Positions 31,999 through 38,522 of a DNA stretch of 38,522 nucleotides are shown piece after piece. A program made the translations under genes and the position numbers. The notes under the pieces are model-generated. The model searched no databases, was not told the DNA's origin, and was given only the letters and a program-made list of their open reading frames with translations. Each line of letters opens with the position of its first letter. Positions within the stretch are counted from its first letter, which is position 1. The stretch covers positions 1 to 38,522 of the forward strand of contig NZ_BILV01000028.1 of the NCBI RefSeq assembly GCF_004000745.1. Reading direction: 5' to 3'. The DNA is from Paenibacillus barengoltzii NBRC 101215. Its GTDB lineage: Bacteria; Bacillota; Bacilli; Paenibacillales; Paenibacillaceae.

Positions 31999-34095
31999 TT
32001 ATAACGATGATTGAAGAACCGCCTCCCGCTTCAAAATCGCGATGCCGTTAATCGGCAGCTCGATGGAGCCGCTCACGGTTAGGCCGGTTTCGGCATCGGT
32101 GTAGCTGCGGCGGTCGAGCTCGACGCGGGCGGTGCGGCCGGAGAAATTCTGCACGAAGACGTAATCGTGCTGACCGTCCGTGCGCAACTGTGCGGTGACT
32201 TCCGCTGGCAGATCGGTATCCAGCGTCCGGCGCACGCCGGCATCTTGCACGAGCTTGCCGTAGAACGCTTCGTAGAAAGCGGGATCGCTGACGCGGGCGG
32301 CTAAATAATACGCTTTGCCTTGGCCTAGCTCGTTCACTGTCAAAGCCGGCTTCCCAGCGTAGAAGTCGTCGCGATAGACGCCAATCACCTTAGCGCCTTC
32401 CGCGTGAATATGCTCGCATAGCTCATGGATCTCATACGTCCCGCTCAAGCCCAGCGGATTCCCGTCTTCCAGAATCAACGCGTTGCGGTCATGGTCATGC
32501 AGGCCGTCGATTTCCTCCGCCCACACGCCTACCGCCTTGCGCAGCGGCCCCGGGAAGCCGGTCAGATGGCACAAGTCATTCTCGTCGACGATGCCGGACC
32601 AATACGTGACGAACAAGGTGCCGCCGTTCTTAACGAACTGCTCCATCTTCGCTCCGGTTTCTTCTCGGAGTAAATACGCCATCGGCACAACCAGCAGCTT
32701 GTAGCCGCTGAAGTCGTCAAACGAGCCGATGATATCCGTTGGCACGCCCAGCTCCCACAAGGCGCGATACTGCTGCATGACGGTCTCTTCATAATGGATG
32801 CCTTTATTGCGTGGCCCTTGGGCGTCGTTGATCGCCCAGCGGTTATCCCAATCAAACAGGATGGCTGCTTCCGCTGGAACGGTGGTACCGAGGATCTCCG
32901 TTAACTCGGACAGTGTTTTACCAAGCGCAGCAACATCGGCGAACACGCGCGTGTGCTCATGGCCGACGTGGTCGATGACCGCGCCGTGGAATTTCTCGCT
33001 GGAGCCGCGGCTTTTTCGCCACTGGAAATATTGGACTGTGTCGGACCCGTGGGCCACTGCTTGCAGCGAGGACAGCTTGTGCATACCCGGCCGCTTCAGC
33101 TTGCTGACCGGCTGCCAGTTCGTCAGTGACGGCGTGCTCTCCATCAGCATAAACGGCTTCTGCTTCAAGGAGCGGAACAAGTCGTGGTTAAATGCAAACC
33201 AGGAAGCAACCCCCGCATCGGATTCGGCCTCATGCCACATCGGATAAGCGTCCCAGGAAATGACGTCCACAGCTTTCGCAAACTCGCGATAATCCAACCC
33301 GTAGAACAGGTCCATCATATTTACTGTGCAGGGCAAATCCGGATTGATTTGTTTGAGCGGCTTGATCTCATGCTTGTAGAAGTCGATCGTCTGGTCGGAT
33401 ACGAACCGGCGCCAGTCAAGGTTCTGTCCATGCACCATCATTTCGCCGTGAGGTGCCGGGGATTCCACCTGCGACCAGGAGGTGTACGTATGGCTCCAAA
33501 AGTTCGTCCACCAAGCGTGGTTGAGCGCTTCGAGCGTGCCATACTTCCGTTTCAACCAGTCGCGGAAAGCGTCTTGGCAGTAGTCGCAGTGGCATTCCCC
33601 GCCGTATTCGTTGGATACGTGCCACCCCACCACGGCCGGATGACTGGAATAGCGCTCCGCCAGCCGGGTGTTCATCTGCGTCACTTTTTCCCGATAGACT
33701 GGGGACGTAAAACAGTGGTTATGACGCATGCCGTGGAGGTTGCGCACCCGGTTCTTCTCAACGCGCAGCACTTCCGGGTACTTCTCTGACATCCAGGCCG
33801 GCCGAGCGCCGCTTGGCGTCGCCAACCAGGCGTAGATACCGTTCTCAGCAAACGTGTCCAGCACGCGGTCCAGCCATTCAAACCGGTATACGCCTTCCTC
33901 CGGTTCCAGCGAGGCCCAGGAGAAGATCCCCACCGCCATCACATTGCAATGGGCCAGCTTCATCAGCCGGATATCCTCCGCCAGCACCTGCGGATCATGG
34001 AGCCATTGGTCAGGGTTATAGTCGGCACCGTGCATAAAGACCGGCAGTTTGTCGCTGATTGGCGGAAACTTCATCGGTTTTGAGCTTCTACTCAT
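31999..34095 (-). CDS. Beta-galactosidase, glycoside hydrolase family 42
   Basis: A 698-residue GH42 enzyme. The barrel (about 15-400) contains GADYNPDQWLHDPQVLAEDI, VGIFSWASLEPEEGVYRFEW and the acid/base Glu163 in WHVSNEYGG. It is followed by the zinc-site cysteines ECHCDYC, and the nucleophile is Glu319 in MLMESTPS. The trimerisation domain (about 410-620) and a small beta domain with NGIAIL at the end complete the family layout; length is normal. GH42 enzymes typically cleave imported galacto-oligosaccharides from type I arabinogalactan. No signal peptide, so cytoplasmic. GAGAGGAG precedes the ATG; an alternative start seven codons in is possible. It lies downstream of a binding protein and permeases but beyond a terminator, so it may have its own promoter in the repeat-rich gap. 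Confidence 0.94.
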   Translation of the reverse strand: MSRSSKPMKFPPISDKLPVFMHGADYNPDQWLHDPQVLAEDIRLMKLAHCNVMAVGIFSWASLEPEEGVYRFEWLDRVLDTFAENGIYAWLATPSGARPAWMSEKYPEVLRVEKNRVRNLHGMRHNHCFTSPVYREKVTQMNTRLAERYSSHPAVVGWHVSNEYGGECHCDYCQDAFRDWLKRKYGTLEALNHAWWTNFWSHTYTSWSQVESPAPHGEMMVHGQNLDWRRFVSDQTIDFYKHEIKPLKQINPDLPCTVNMMDLFYGLDYREFAKAVDVISWDAYPMWHEAESDAGVASWFAFNHDLFRSLKQKPFMLMESTPSLTNWQPVSKLKRPGMHKLSSLQAVAHGSDTVQYFQWRKSRGSSEKFHGAVIDHVGHEHTRVFADVAALGKTLSELTEILGTTVPAEAAILFDWDNRWAINDAQGPRNKGIHYEETVMQQYRALWELGVPTDIIGSFDDFSGYKLLVVPMAYLLREETGAKMEQFVKNGGTLFVTYWSGIVDENDLCHLTGFPGPLRKAVGVWAEEIDGLHDHDRNALILEDGNPLGLSGTYEIHELCEHIHAEGAKVIGVYRDDFYAGKPALTVNELGQGKAYYLAARVSDPAFYEAFYGKLVQDAGVRRTLDTDLPAEVTAQLRTDGQHDYVFVQNFSGRTARVELDRRSYTDAETGLTVSGSIELPINGIAILKREAVLQSSL

Positions 34096-34156
34096 CGAAA
34101 TAACTCCTCTCCGTTTCTGATCTGTAATGAAGTAGATTGGTTTCTCACGTGCTACG

Positions 34157-34341
34157 AAATGTAAAAGTGCAGTCCATTTTCGCCAAATCGCCCTTATAGC
34201 GGCCTTTCAAATGTAAAAGTGCAGTTGAATTCAGCCCAATCCACCCTTTTTAGCCTCAATCGTCTCATACCAAATGTACTTTTACATTTCAGACACTGAA
34301 TAAAGGGGACTTTTCACCAAATGAAATGTACTTTTACAGTT
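34157..34341. repeat. Intergenic inverted-tandem repeat element, AAATGTAAAAGT type
   Basis: Two plus units share the 17-base word AAATGTAAAAGTGCAGT at 34157 and 34209 (52 bp apart), followed by related sequence (CC.AATC..CCCTT). Two inverted units, AAATGTACTTTTACATTT at 34272 and AAATGTACTTTTACAGTT at 34324, are also 52 bp apart. Unit one can pair with unit four and unit two with unit three, nesting two hairpins. It lies just upstream of GH42. In the rest of the 390-base gap (34096-34485) I see only a terminator and no gene. Confidence 0.78.
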
Positions 34342-34443
34342 CGGCACGCTCAATCGCGCAATCGCGCATCCTGTAACCTTCGAGGTCACATCCCATCACG
34401 CTCATTCAATCCTGCTTCTTCTAACACAACATTACGATGAATG

Positions 34444-34468
34444 AAAAAGAGGGGACGGGCGTCCCCTC
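34444..34468 (-). terminator. Terminator after the second solute-binding-protein gene
   Basis: Minus strand: GAGGGGACG/CGTCCCCTC with a two-base loop, then five T, 18 bases past the stop at 34486. Confidence 0.9.
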
Positions 34469-34485
34469 CTTTCACCCCCGCCTGC

Positions 34486-36090
34486 TTATTGGCCTTGGGC
34501 GGCAAGGAATGCGTCGATTTGGCTCTGCAGCTCTTGTTGAATCTTATCCAGACCGGCCGCCTTCAACTGTTTGTTCAGGTCGGCTTGGCCTTTCTCCAAG
34601 TCCTTGATCAGGCCGTATTCCAGCGGGATTGCATAACGCAGCATGACGTTACCTACGTTTGCGACTTCGTTCTTCACCTTGGTGTCGTCAAAGACGAAGG
34701 TTTCCAGCGGGAAGTGATAAACTTTAGACTGCCAATCCGCCAACATTTGATTGCCTTCTTCCGGATAGGAAGCGTCGGTGCGGTTCAGCAGTGAGTTCCA
34801 GCCCCATACGGAGTAGCCCGACAAGTTATAGTTGTTGAAGCTTGGTCCCGGATTGTATTTGTCATCGCCAACCGGCTCGTAGTGCTTGCCGGCGATGCCG
34901 TACATCGTCAGATCATGGATTTCCTTATCGTTCTGCAGCAGGTCAATCAGCATCAGCGAGCGTTCGACGTTTTTAGACGTGGCATGAATCGCCAATCCGT
35001 TTTGCGTGGAAATCGCGCCGATTTTTTTCTTATCCGGCGTCAAATCGGCAACGGTGACTTCCATCTCCGGCTTGTCGCGGCGGATTTCGCCAACGTTGCT
35101 GGAGATCGTCCCCAGGTTTTGTGCATACGAGGACGTTTTGCCCGCTTTGATGTCCTGGAACACGTCGTTTTTGTTGCTCACGATGTTCTTCGACCAGCCG
35201 TTGTTATCAGCCAAGTCCTTATAATATTTGATCAGTTCGGTAAACTCCGGCGTATCGTACACGTTGAACACTTTCCCCGTCGCATCGTCCAATTTGTAAG
35301 CCAGCGGGAAGTTGTAATCCACCAGGTTCCATTCATTTTGTTGCTCCAGCAAAATTTGATCCAGCTCATGCCATTTCCAGCCGTCTGCCGGTTTCGCACC
35401 AAACGGGCTGATGCCTTTCTCGCCCGCCCCAATCGTTTTCAAATAAGCGGCATAGGTTTCCGGGCTGTTCACCGGTTCCAGATTGTACTTCTTGCGCAGG
35501 TCTTCGCGAATCAGGACAACCTTGTCGGTCACTTCCTGGTTGTTGTTTGGCACCATGTACAGCTTGCCGTTCACTTTTGCTTGATCCCAGGAGGCTTGCG
35601 GCATCGCTTCCCAGGTCTTCGGTGCGTAAGTCCGGAGCATTTCCTCGGTCAGCTCAAGGAATCCACCCTTTAACACCTGGTCATTGTAGAAAGCCCAGTT
35701 CGCGGTGTAAGCGATGTCAAAATCCTCGTTAGCTGCAAATTTCAACGGGTATTTCTGGGTCCAGTCGGCCCAATCCAAAAATTCGGTCTCAACGGTTGCG
35801 TTAATTTTCTCTTTCAGCAGCTTGTTCAGCTCGCCGTATACCTCGTCATAATCCGCCGGTTTGCTGCCGATCATCAACAGCTTCAGCGTAACTTCTTGAG
35901 ACGTATCCACTGCCCCAGGGGTTGCCGTATTGGCCGACGCATTGTTCGAAGCTGCTGCGTTATTTGAAGCTGCGTCGTCCGGGGTGTTGGCGCTGCCTGC
36001 GTTATTGTTCCCGCCGCCGCAAGCGGACAGTAAAGTCATTAACGCCAGCACCATAGCCACAAGAAACGTTGTTTTCTTCTTCAGTTTCAT
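34486..36090 (-). CDS. Extracellular solute-binding lipoprotein, second sugar transporter
   Basis: A 534-residue lipoprotein with lipobox LLSAC (Cys24), a low-complexity Asn/Ala/Ser linker (about 27-58) and a bilobed binding domain starting VTLKLLMIGSKPADYDEVYG. KINATVETEFLDWADWTQKY, DFDIAYTANWAFYND and GKLYMVPNNNQEVTDKVVLI are typical of the DUF3502-containing family found beside LplB/YtcP permeases; the C-terminus (PLEYGLIKDLEKGQADLNKQ) fits that domain. It is only distantly related to the binding protein at 28034. Start ATG 36090 follows GGGGGA. It is the third gene after two permeases, the reverse of the first transporter's order. Its ligand is probably a galacto-oligosaccharide, judged from the adjacent GH42 gene (inference). 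Confidence 0.92.
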   Translation of the reverse strand: MKLKKKTTFLVAMVLALMTLLSACGGGNNNAGSANTPDDAASNNAAASNNASANTATPGAVDTSQEVTLKLLMIGSKPADYDEVYGELNKLLKEKINATVETEFLDWADWTQKYPLKFAANEDFDIAYTANWAFYNDQVLKGGFLELTEEMLRTYAPKTWEAMPQASWDQAKVNGKLYMVPNNNQEVTDKVVLIREDLRKKYNLEPVNSPETYAAYLKTIGAGEKGISPFGAKPADGWKWHELDQILLEQQNEWNLVDYNFPLAYKLDDATGKVFNVYDTPEFTELIKYYKDLADNNGWSKNIVSNKNDVFQDIKAGKTSSYAQNLGTISSNVGEIRRDKPEMEVTVADLTPDKKKIGAISTQNGLAIHATSKNVERSLMLIDLLQNDKEIHDLTMYGIAGKHYEPVGDDKYNPGPSFNNYNLSGYSVWGWNSLLNRTDASYPEEGNQMLADWQSKVYHFPLETFVFDDTKVKNEVANVGNVMLRYAIPLEYGLIKDLEKGQADLNKQLKAAGLDKIQQELQSQIDAFLAAQGQ

Positions 36091-36162
36091 GACGATTATT
36101 CCCCCTACAAATGATTTGGTATAGAAAAAACTCCTCTATGTGATAACCGGGTTGCCCCGAGG

Positions 36163-37098
36163 TCACCCTTTCACAGCGCCAATCGTTAGGCCTTGCACAA
36201 AATAACGTTGGATGAACGGATACGCGATCATGATTGGTCCGGTGGCTACGATGGTCATCGCCATCTTTAAGCTCTCCGTCGGGATGTCGGAGGAGACGAC
36301 GGCACCTGCCGCCATCATCGCCTTGCGCATGCCGTCCATGTTGCCAAGCAAACGGTACAAGTAATACTGCAGCGGCATCAGGTCGGAATTCGAGATAAAC
36401 AAGAGCGCGTTATACCAGTCATTCCAGTACCCCAAGGCGATAAACAGCCCAATCGTGGCCAGCGCCGGCTTCGACAACGGAATCACAAATTGCAAATAAA
36501 TTTGGAAATCGCCCGCCCCGTCGATTTTGGCCGATTCGATAATCGCCTCCGGGATGCTGCTCATAAATGACTTCATTACGATGATGTAGAAGACGTTCAT
36601 CAGCATCGGCAGAATCAGGACAAGTAACGTATCCTTCAGATCCAGGTAGTTTACAATCAGCAAGTACCACGGGACAAGCCCGCCGCTGAACAGTGTCGTG
36701 AAGAAGAAGAAGAAGGAGAAATGGCTGCGCCATTTGAAATCCTTGCGCGCCAGCACATAGGCCGTCATCGAGGTCAAAAACAACCCGAACAGCGTGCCCA
36801 GCAGCGTAACGGAAATCGTCACGCCGTACGCCTTCAACATTTCCTGCGGGTACTTGAACAGGATGCCGTAGGCTTCCAGAGAGAAGGACGTCGGGATCAA
36901 CTGGAACCCGTCCTCAATGATCTTGCTCTCGTCCGTCAACGAAGAAGAGAGAACCAATATGAAAGGAAAAAGACAAAACACCGCCAGCAAAGTCAAAGCC
37001 ACATATCCGATGATCTGCATCAGCAGACGGTCGGTCGGTTTGGGTTTGGAAGCTGCCGGCTTCGTGACCGGCTGCAGATCGGGAGCCATCGTACTCAT
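36163..37098 (-). CDS. Carbohydrate ABC transporter permease, YtcP/MalG type
   Basis: A 311-residue permease with a polar N-terminal tail of about 28 residues and six helices, starting IIGYVALTLLAVFCLFPFIL. The EAA loop is ESAKIDGAGDFQIYLQFVIPLSKPALATI, and the C-terminus AYPFIQRYFVQGLTIGAVKG is the YtcP/LplC ending. It forms a channel with the preceding permease. GGAGG lies nine bases before ATG 37098. The gene starts 60 bases after the upstream permease stop and is followed by the binding protein after 72 bases, with no terminator visible between them. Confidence 0.93.
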   Translation of the reverse strand: MSTMAPDLQPVTKPAASKPKPTDRLLMQIIGYVALTLLAVFCLFPFILVLSSSLTDESKIIEDGFQLIPTSFSLEAYGILFKYPQEMLKAYGVTISVTLLGTLFGLFLTSMTAYVLARKDFKWRSHFSFFFFFTTLFSGGLVPWYLLIVNYLDLKDTLLVLILPMLMNVFYIIVMKSFMSSIPEAIIESAKIDGAGDFQIYLQFVIPLSKPALATIGLFIALGYWNDWYNALLFISNSDLMPLQYYLYRLLGNMDGMRKAMMAAGAVVSSDIPTESLKMAMTIVATGPIMIAYPFIQRYFVQGLTIGAVKG

Positions 37099-37158
37099 CA
37101 GCGTTAACCTCCACTCGTTTCATTCTTGTTGACCATCGCGATTGTGTTGACAAACCGC

Positions 37159-38079
37159 TTAGAACAAAGCGCGGTCCTTATCGTATTTCCGCACAGCATA
37201 ATTCGCCAGCATAATCGTCGCGAAGCCCAATATCGATTGATAGAATCCCGCTGCGGCGGACATCCCAATCTCGTTCGAAGTTGTGAGCATCCGGAACACG
37301 AAGGTGTCGATAACATCCGTTGAGGAGAACAGCAGGCCGTTGTTGCCAACCAGGTTATAGAACATGCCGAAGTCCCCGCGGAAAATATTCCCGATCGCCA
37401 GCAGTACCAAAATGATCAGCGTCGGATAAAGGTTCGGAATCGTGATTTTGCGAATTCGTTGAAAGACGTTCGCCCCATCGATCTCAGCGGCTTCATACAT
37501 CTCCGTATCAATGCTCGTGATCGCCGCCAGGTACATAATCGTTCCGTAACCCAGCGTCTTCCAGGCCGATACGACGACGAGAATCACCGGCCAATAGGCA
37601 GCCGTATTGTAGATATCAATCGATTCCAGGCCAATCGCATTCAGAAGCACGTTGATCGTACCATAATCGTAATTGAACAAGTTATATGCAATCGCCCCCA
37701 CGACAACCCAGGAGATAAAATACGGCAGAAACATCACCGTTTGCGTGATTTTGCGAAACCATTTCCCCGCCACCTCAAACAGCAGGATTGCCGCAAAAAT
37801 CTGCACCGCGTTGTTTACCACAATAAACGCAATGTTATACAAAGCCGTATTGCGTGTAACCCGCCAGGCGTCCCCGGAGTCGAAGAAAAACCGGAAGTTG
37901 TCCAGTCCGTTCCAGGGGCTTCCGAACACTCCGCCGGTGTAGTTGTATTGTTTGAAGGCCAGGACAATCCCCGCCATCGGCACATAGGCGAACAGCAGGA
38001 AGAACAGGACGGCCGGCGTCAGCATGAGCAGCAGAACCTTATACTTCTTCACGTCGTTCCAGAATCCGCTTCGCTTCAT
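37159..38079 (-). CDS. Carbohydrate ABC transporter permease, LplB/MalF type
   Basis: A 306-residue permease, first gene of the second transport operon. The start MKRSGFWNDVKKYKVLLLML is followed by the first helix and FAYVPMAGIVLAFKQYNYTGG, the LplB-type signature. The EAA loop is EAAEIDGANVFQRIRKITIPNLYPT, and the C-terminus has AAAGFYQSILGFATIMLANY. GGGGAG precedes ATG 38079. The promoter region upstream has a TATACT -10 but no normal -35; an inverted repeat takes its place, hinting at activator control. Confidence 0.93.
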   Translation of the reverse strand: MKRSGFWNDVKKYKVLLLMLTPAVLFFLLFAYVPMAGIVLAFKQYNYTGGVFGSPWNGLDNFRFFFDSGDAWRVTRNTALYNIAFIVVNNAVQIFAAILLFEVAGKWFRKITQTVMFLPYFISWVVVGAIAYNLFNYDYGTINVLLNAIGLESIDIYNTAAYWPVILVVVSAWKTLGYGTIMYLAAITSIDTEMYEAAEIDGANVFQRIRKITIPNLYPTLIILVLLAIGNIFRGDFGMFYNLVGNNGLLFSSTDVIDTFVFRMLTTSNEIGMSAAAGFYQSILGFATIMLANYAVRKYDKDRALF

Positions 38080-38116
38080 GTCTCGAACTCCCCTCTTGGT
38101 TGTCTCTTTATCTCAC

Positions 38117-38156
38117 AGTATAGAGGGGAGCGGTTTCATTCGGGATTCAGTGAAAC
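38117..38156 (-). promoter_or_regulatory. Candidate activator-dependent promoter of the second transporter operon
   Basis: Minus strand: TATACT (complement of 38117-38122) is a fair -10, but the -35 place (38140-38145) does not fit. It lies inside an inverted repeat GTTTCA-N12-TGAAAC (38133-38156). TGAAACCGCTCCCC (complement of 38125-38138) matches the cre consensus at 12 of 14 positions, so CcpA control is possible. Confidence 0.4.
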
Positions 38157-38198
38157 AACAAAAACTAATACAAATTCCACGATAATCCAAAAATTCAC

Positions 38199-38244
38199 AA
38201 AAAAAAGAACCCCGCCTACCGCTAAATCATGGAGAGACGAGGTC
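38199..38244 (-). terminator. Terminator of an unseen minus-strand gene beyond the right edge
   Basis: Minus strand: GACCTCGTCT...AGGCGGGGTTC stem (two G-U pairs, inner CC/GG pairing), followed by eight T. No gene in the window ends here, so the gene it serves lies to the right, unless it is another orphan. Confidence 0.65.
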
Positions 38245-38345
38245 AGAAACCAATGAAAGGGGGGGCTGGCCCCCCCCATTGTCGGGTGACCAGTAACAGT
38301 GGGTGTGTAGTGTGCAGTGACCAGCGAGACTCGTGCGCCGCATCG

Positions 38346-38520
38346 TAACGGACCGTAATGACCTTATGGGCTCATTTCCCGGAGATTTCCCATGCTAACG
38401 GACTCCAGCACCCTTAAATCGGCCCTATGACAGCAATTTGCTCAAAAATATCCGAAATAAGGTCTCCTCAGTCCGTTAAAAAGGAAATGCGAGCACCATC
38501 AAGTCAATAACGTCCGTCAT
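38346..38520. repeat. Intergenic inverted-tandem repeat element, TAACGGAC type (copy B)
   Basis: Plus units begin TAACGGAC at 38346 and 38396 (50 bp apart); an inverted GTCCGTTA ends at 38478, giving the same 133-bp length as copy A at 8115. A fourth, shortened inverted unit (AATAACGTCCGTCA) appears at 38507-38520, at the edge. The inner word is ACCTTAT here, not ACGTTAT, and its partner is ATAAGGT, so pairing is kept. ATTTCCCGGA.ATTTCCC between the first two units is also shared with copy A. The rest of 38245-38345 holds a GC-only hairpin and no gene. Confidence 0.78.
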
Positions 38521-38522
38521 GT

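Noticed and set aside
34882..35673. 263-codon plus-strand frame opposite the second binding protein
   Set aside because: Shadow frame; the minus-strand lipoprotein has signal, lipobox and family motifs.
38255..38280. Hairpin of seven G and seven C near the right edge
   Set aside because: It has no T run and no gene before it; homopolymer stretches like this are also prone to assembly error.

Overview
The window looks like chromosomal DNA from a Paenibacillus-type Firmicute. This is an inference from strong AGGAGG-type ribosome sites, lipoprotein sugar-binding proteins with MalF/MalG-type permeases, CcpA cre sites, many glycoside hydrolases and moderate-to-high GC. No rRNA, tRNA, transposase or CRISPR array was seen.

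Layout. 1-5,600: the start of an amino-acid permease (cut by the left edge), an MMPL exporter divergent from its likely TetR regulator, a small conserved protein and manganese pyrophosphatase PpaC. 5,600-8,800: a two-component system preceded by four 11-bp direct repeats, an intergenic inverted-repeat element, and a GNAT acetyltransferase. 8,900-10,440: GTPase gene hflX with a leader that looks like a ribosome-controlled attenuator. 10,500-14,550: an AT-richer cassette of a frameshifted secreted-peptide gene and a MacB-like ABC exporter (two permeases and an ATPase), next to a DUF2500 gene that has lost its N-terminus. 14,600-20,000: AraC regulator divergent from a GH35 beta-galactosidase, then an SDR oxidoreductase divergent from a WYL regulator with a 29-bp palindromic operator.

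20,000-38,500 is mainly a plant-polysaccharide utilisation region on the minus strand. One operon encodes a solute-binding lipoprotein, two permeases, a GH43 lipoprotein with a carbohydrate-binding domain, and an unusual ArsR-type regulator. A GH2 enzyme (followed by an MBL-fold hydrolase) and a second GH43 enzyme have separate promoters. These three promoters share one design: a cre site embracing the -35 box and an AT-rich operator just after the predicted start site. A second transporter (two permeases, then binding protein) and a GH42 beta-galactosidase follow. Neither transporter has its own ATPase. The gene set suggests import and trimming of arabinose- and galactose-containing oligosaccharides.

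The most unusual feature is a set of four intergenic elements (8115-8298, 20048-20600, 34157-34341, 38346-38520) built on one plan: short units about 47-52 bp apart (110-113 bp in one array) in one orientation, followed by units of the same word inverted. Three unrelated words are used. Two elements share a word and differ by an apparent compensatory base-pair change. They may act as RNA or DNA structures, or be a family of non-autonomous repeats.
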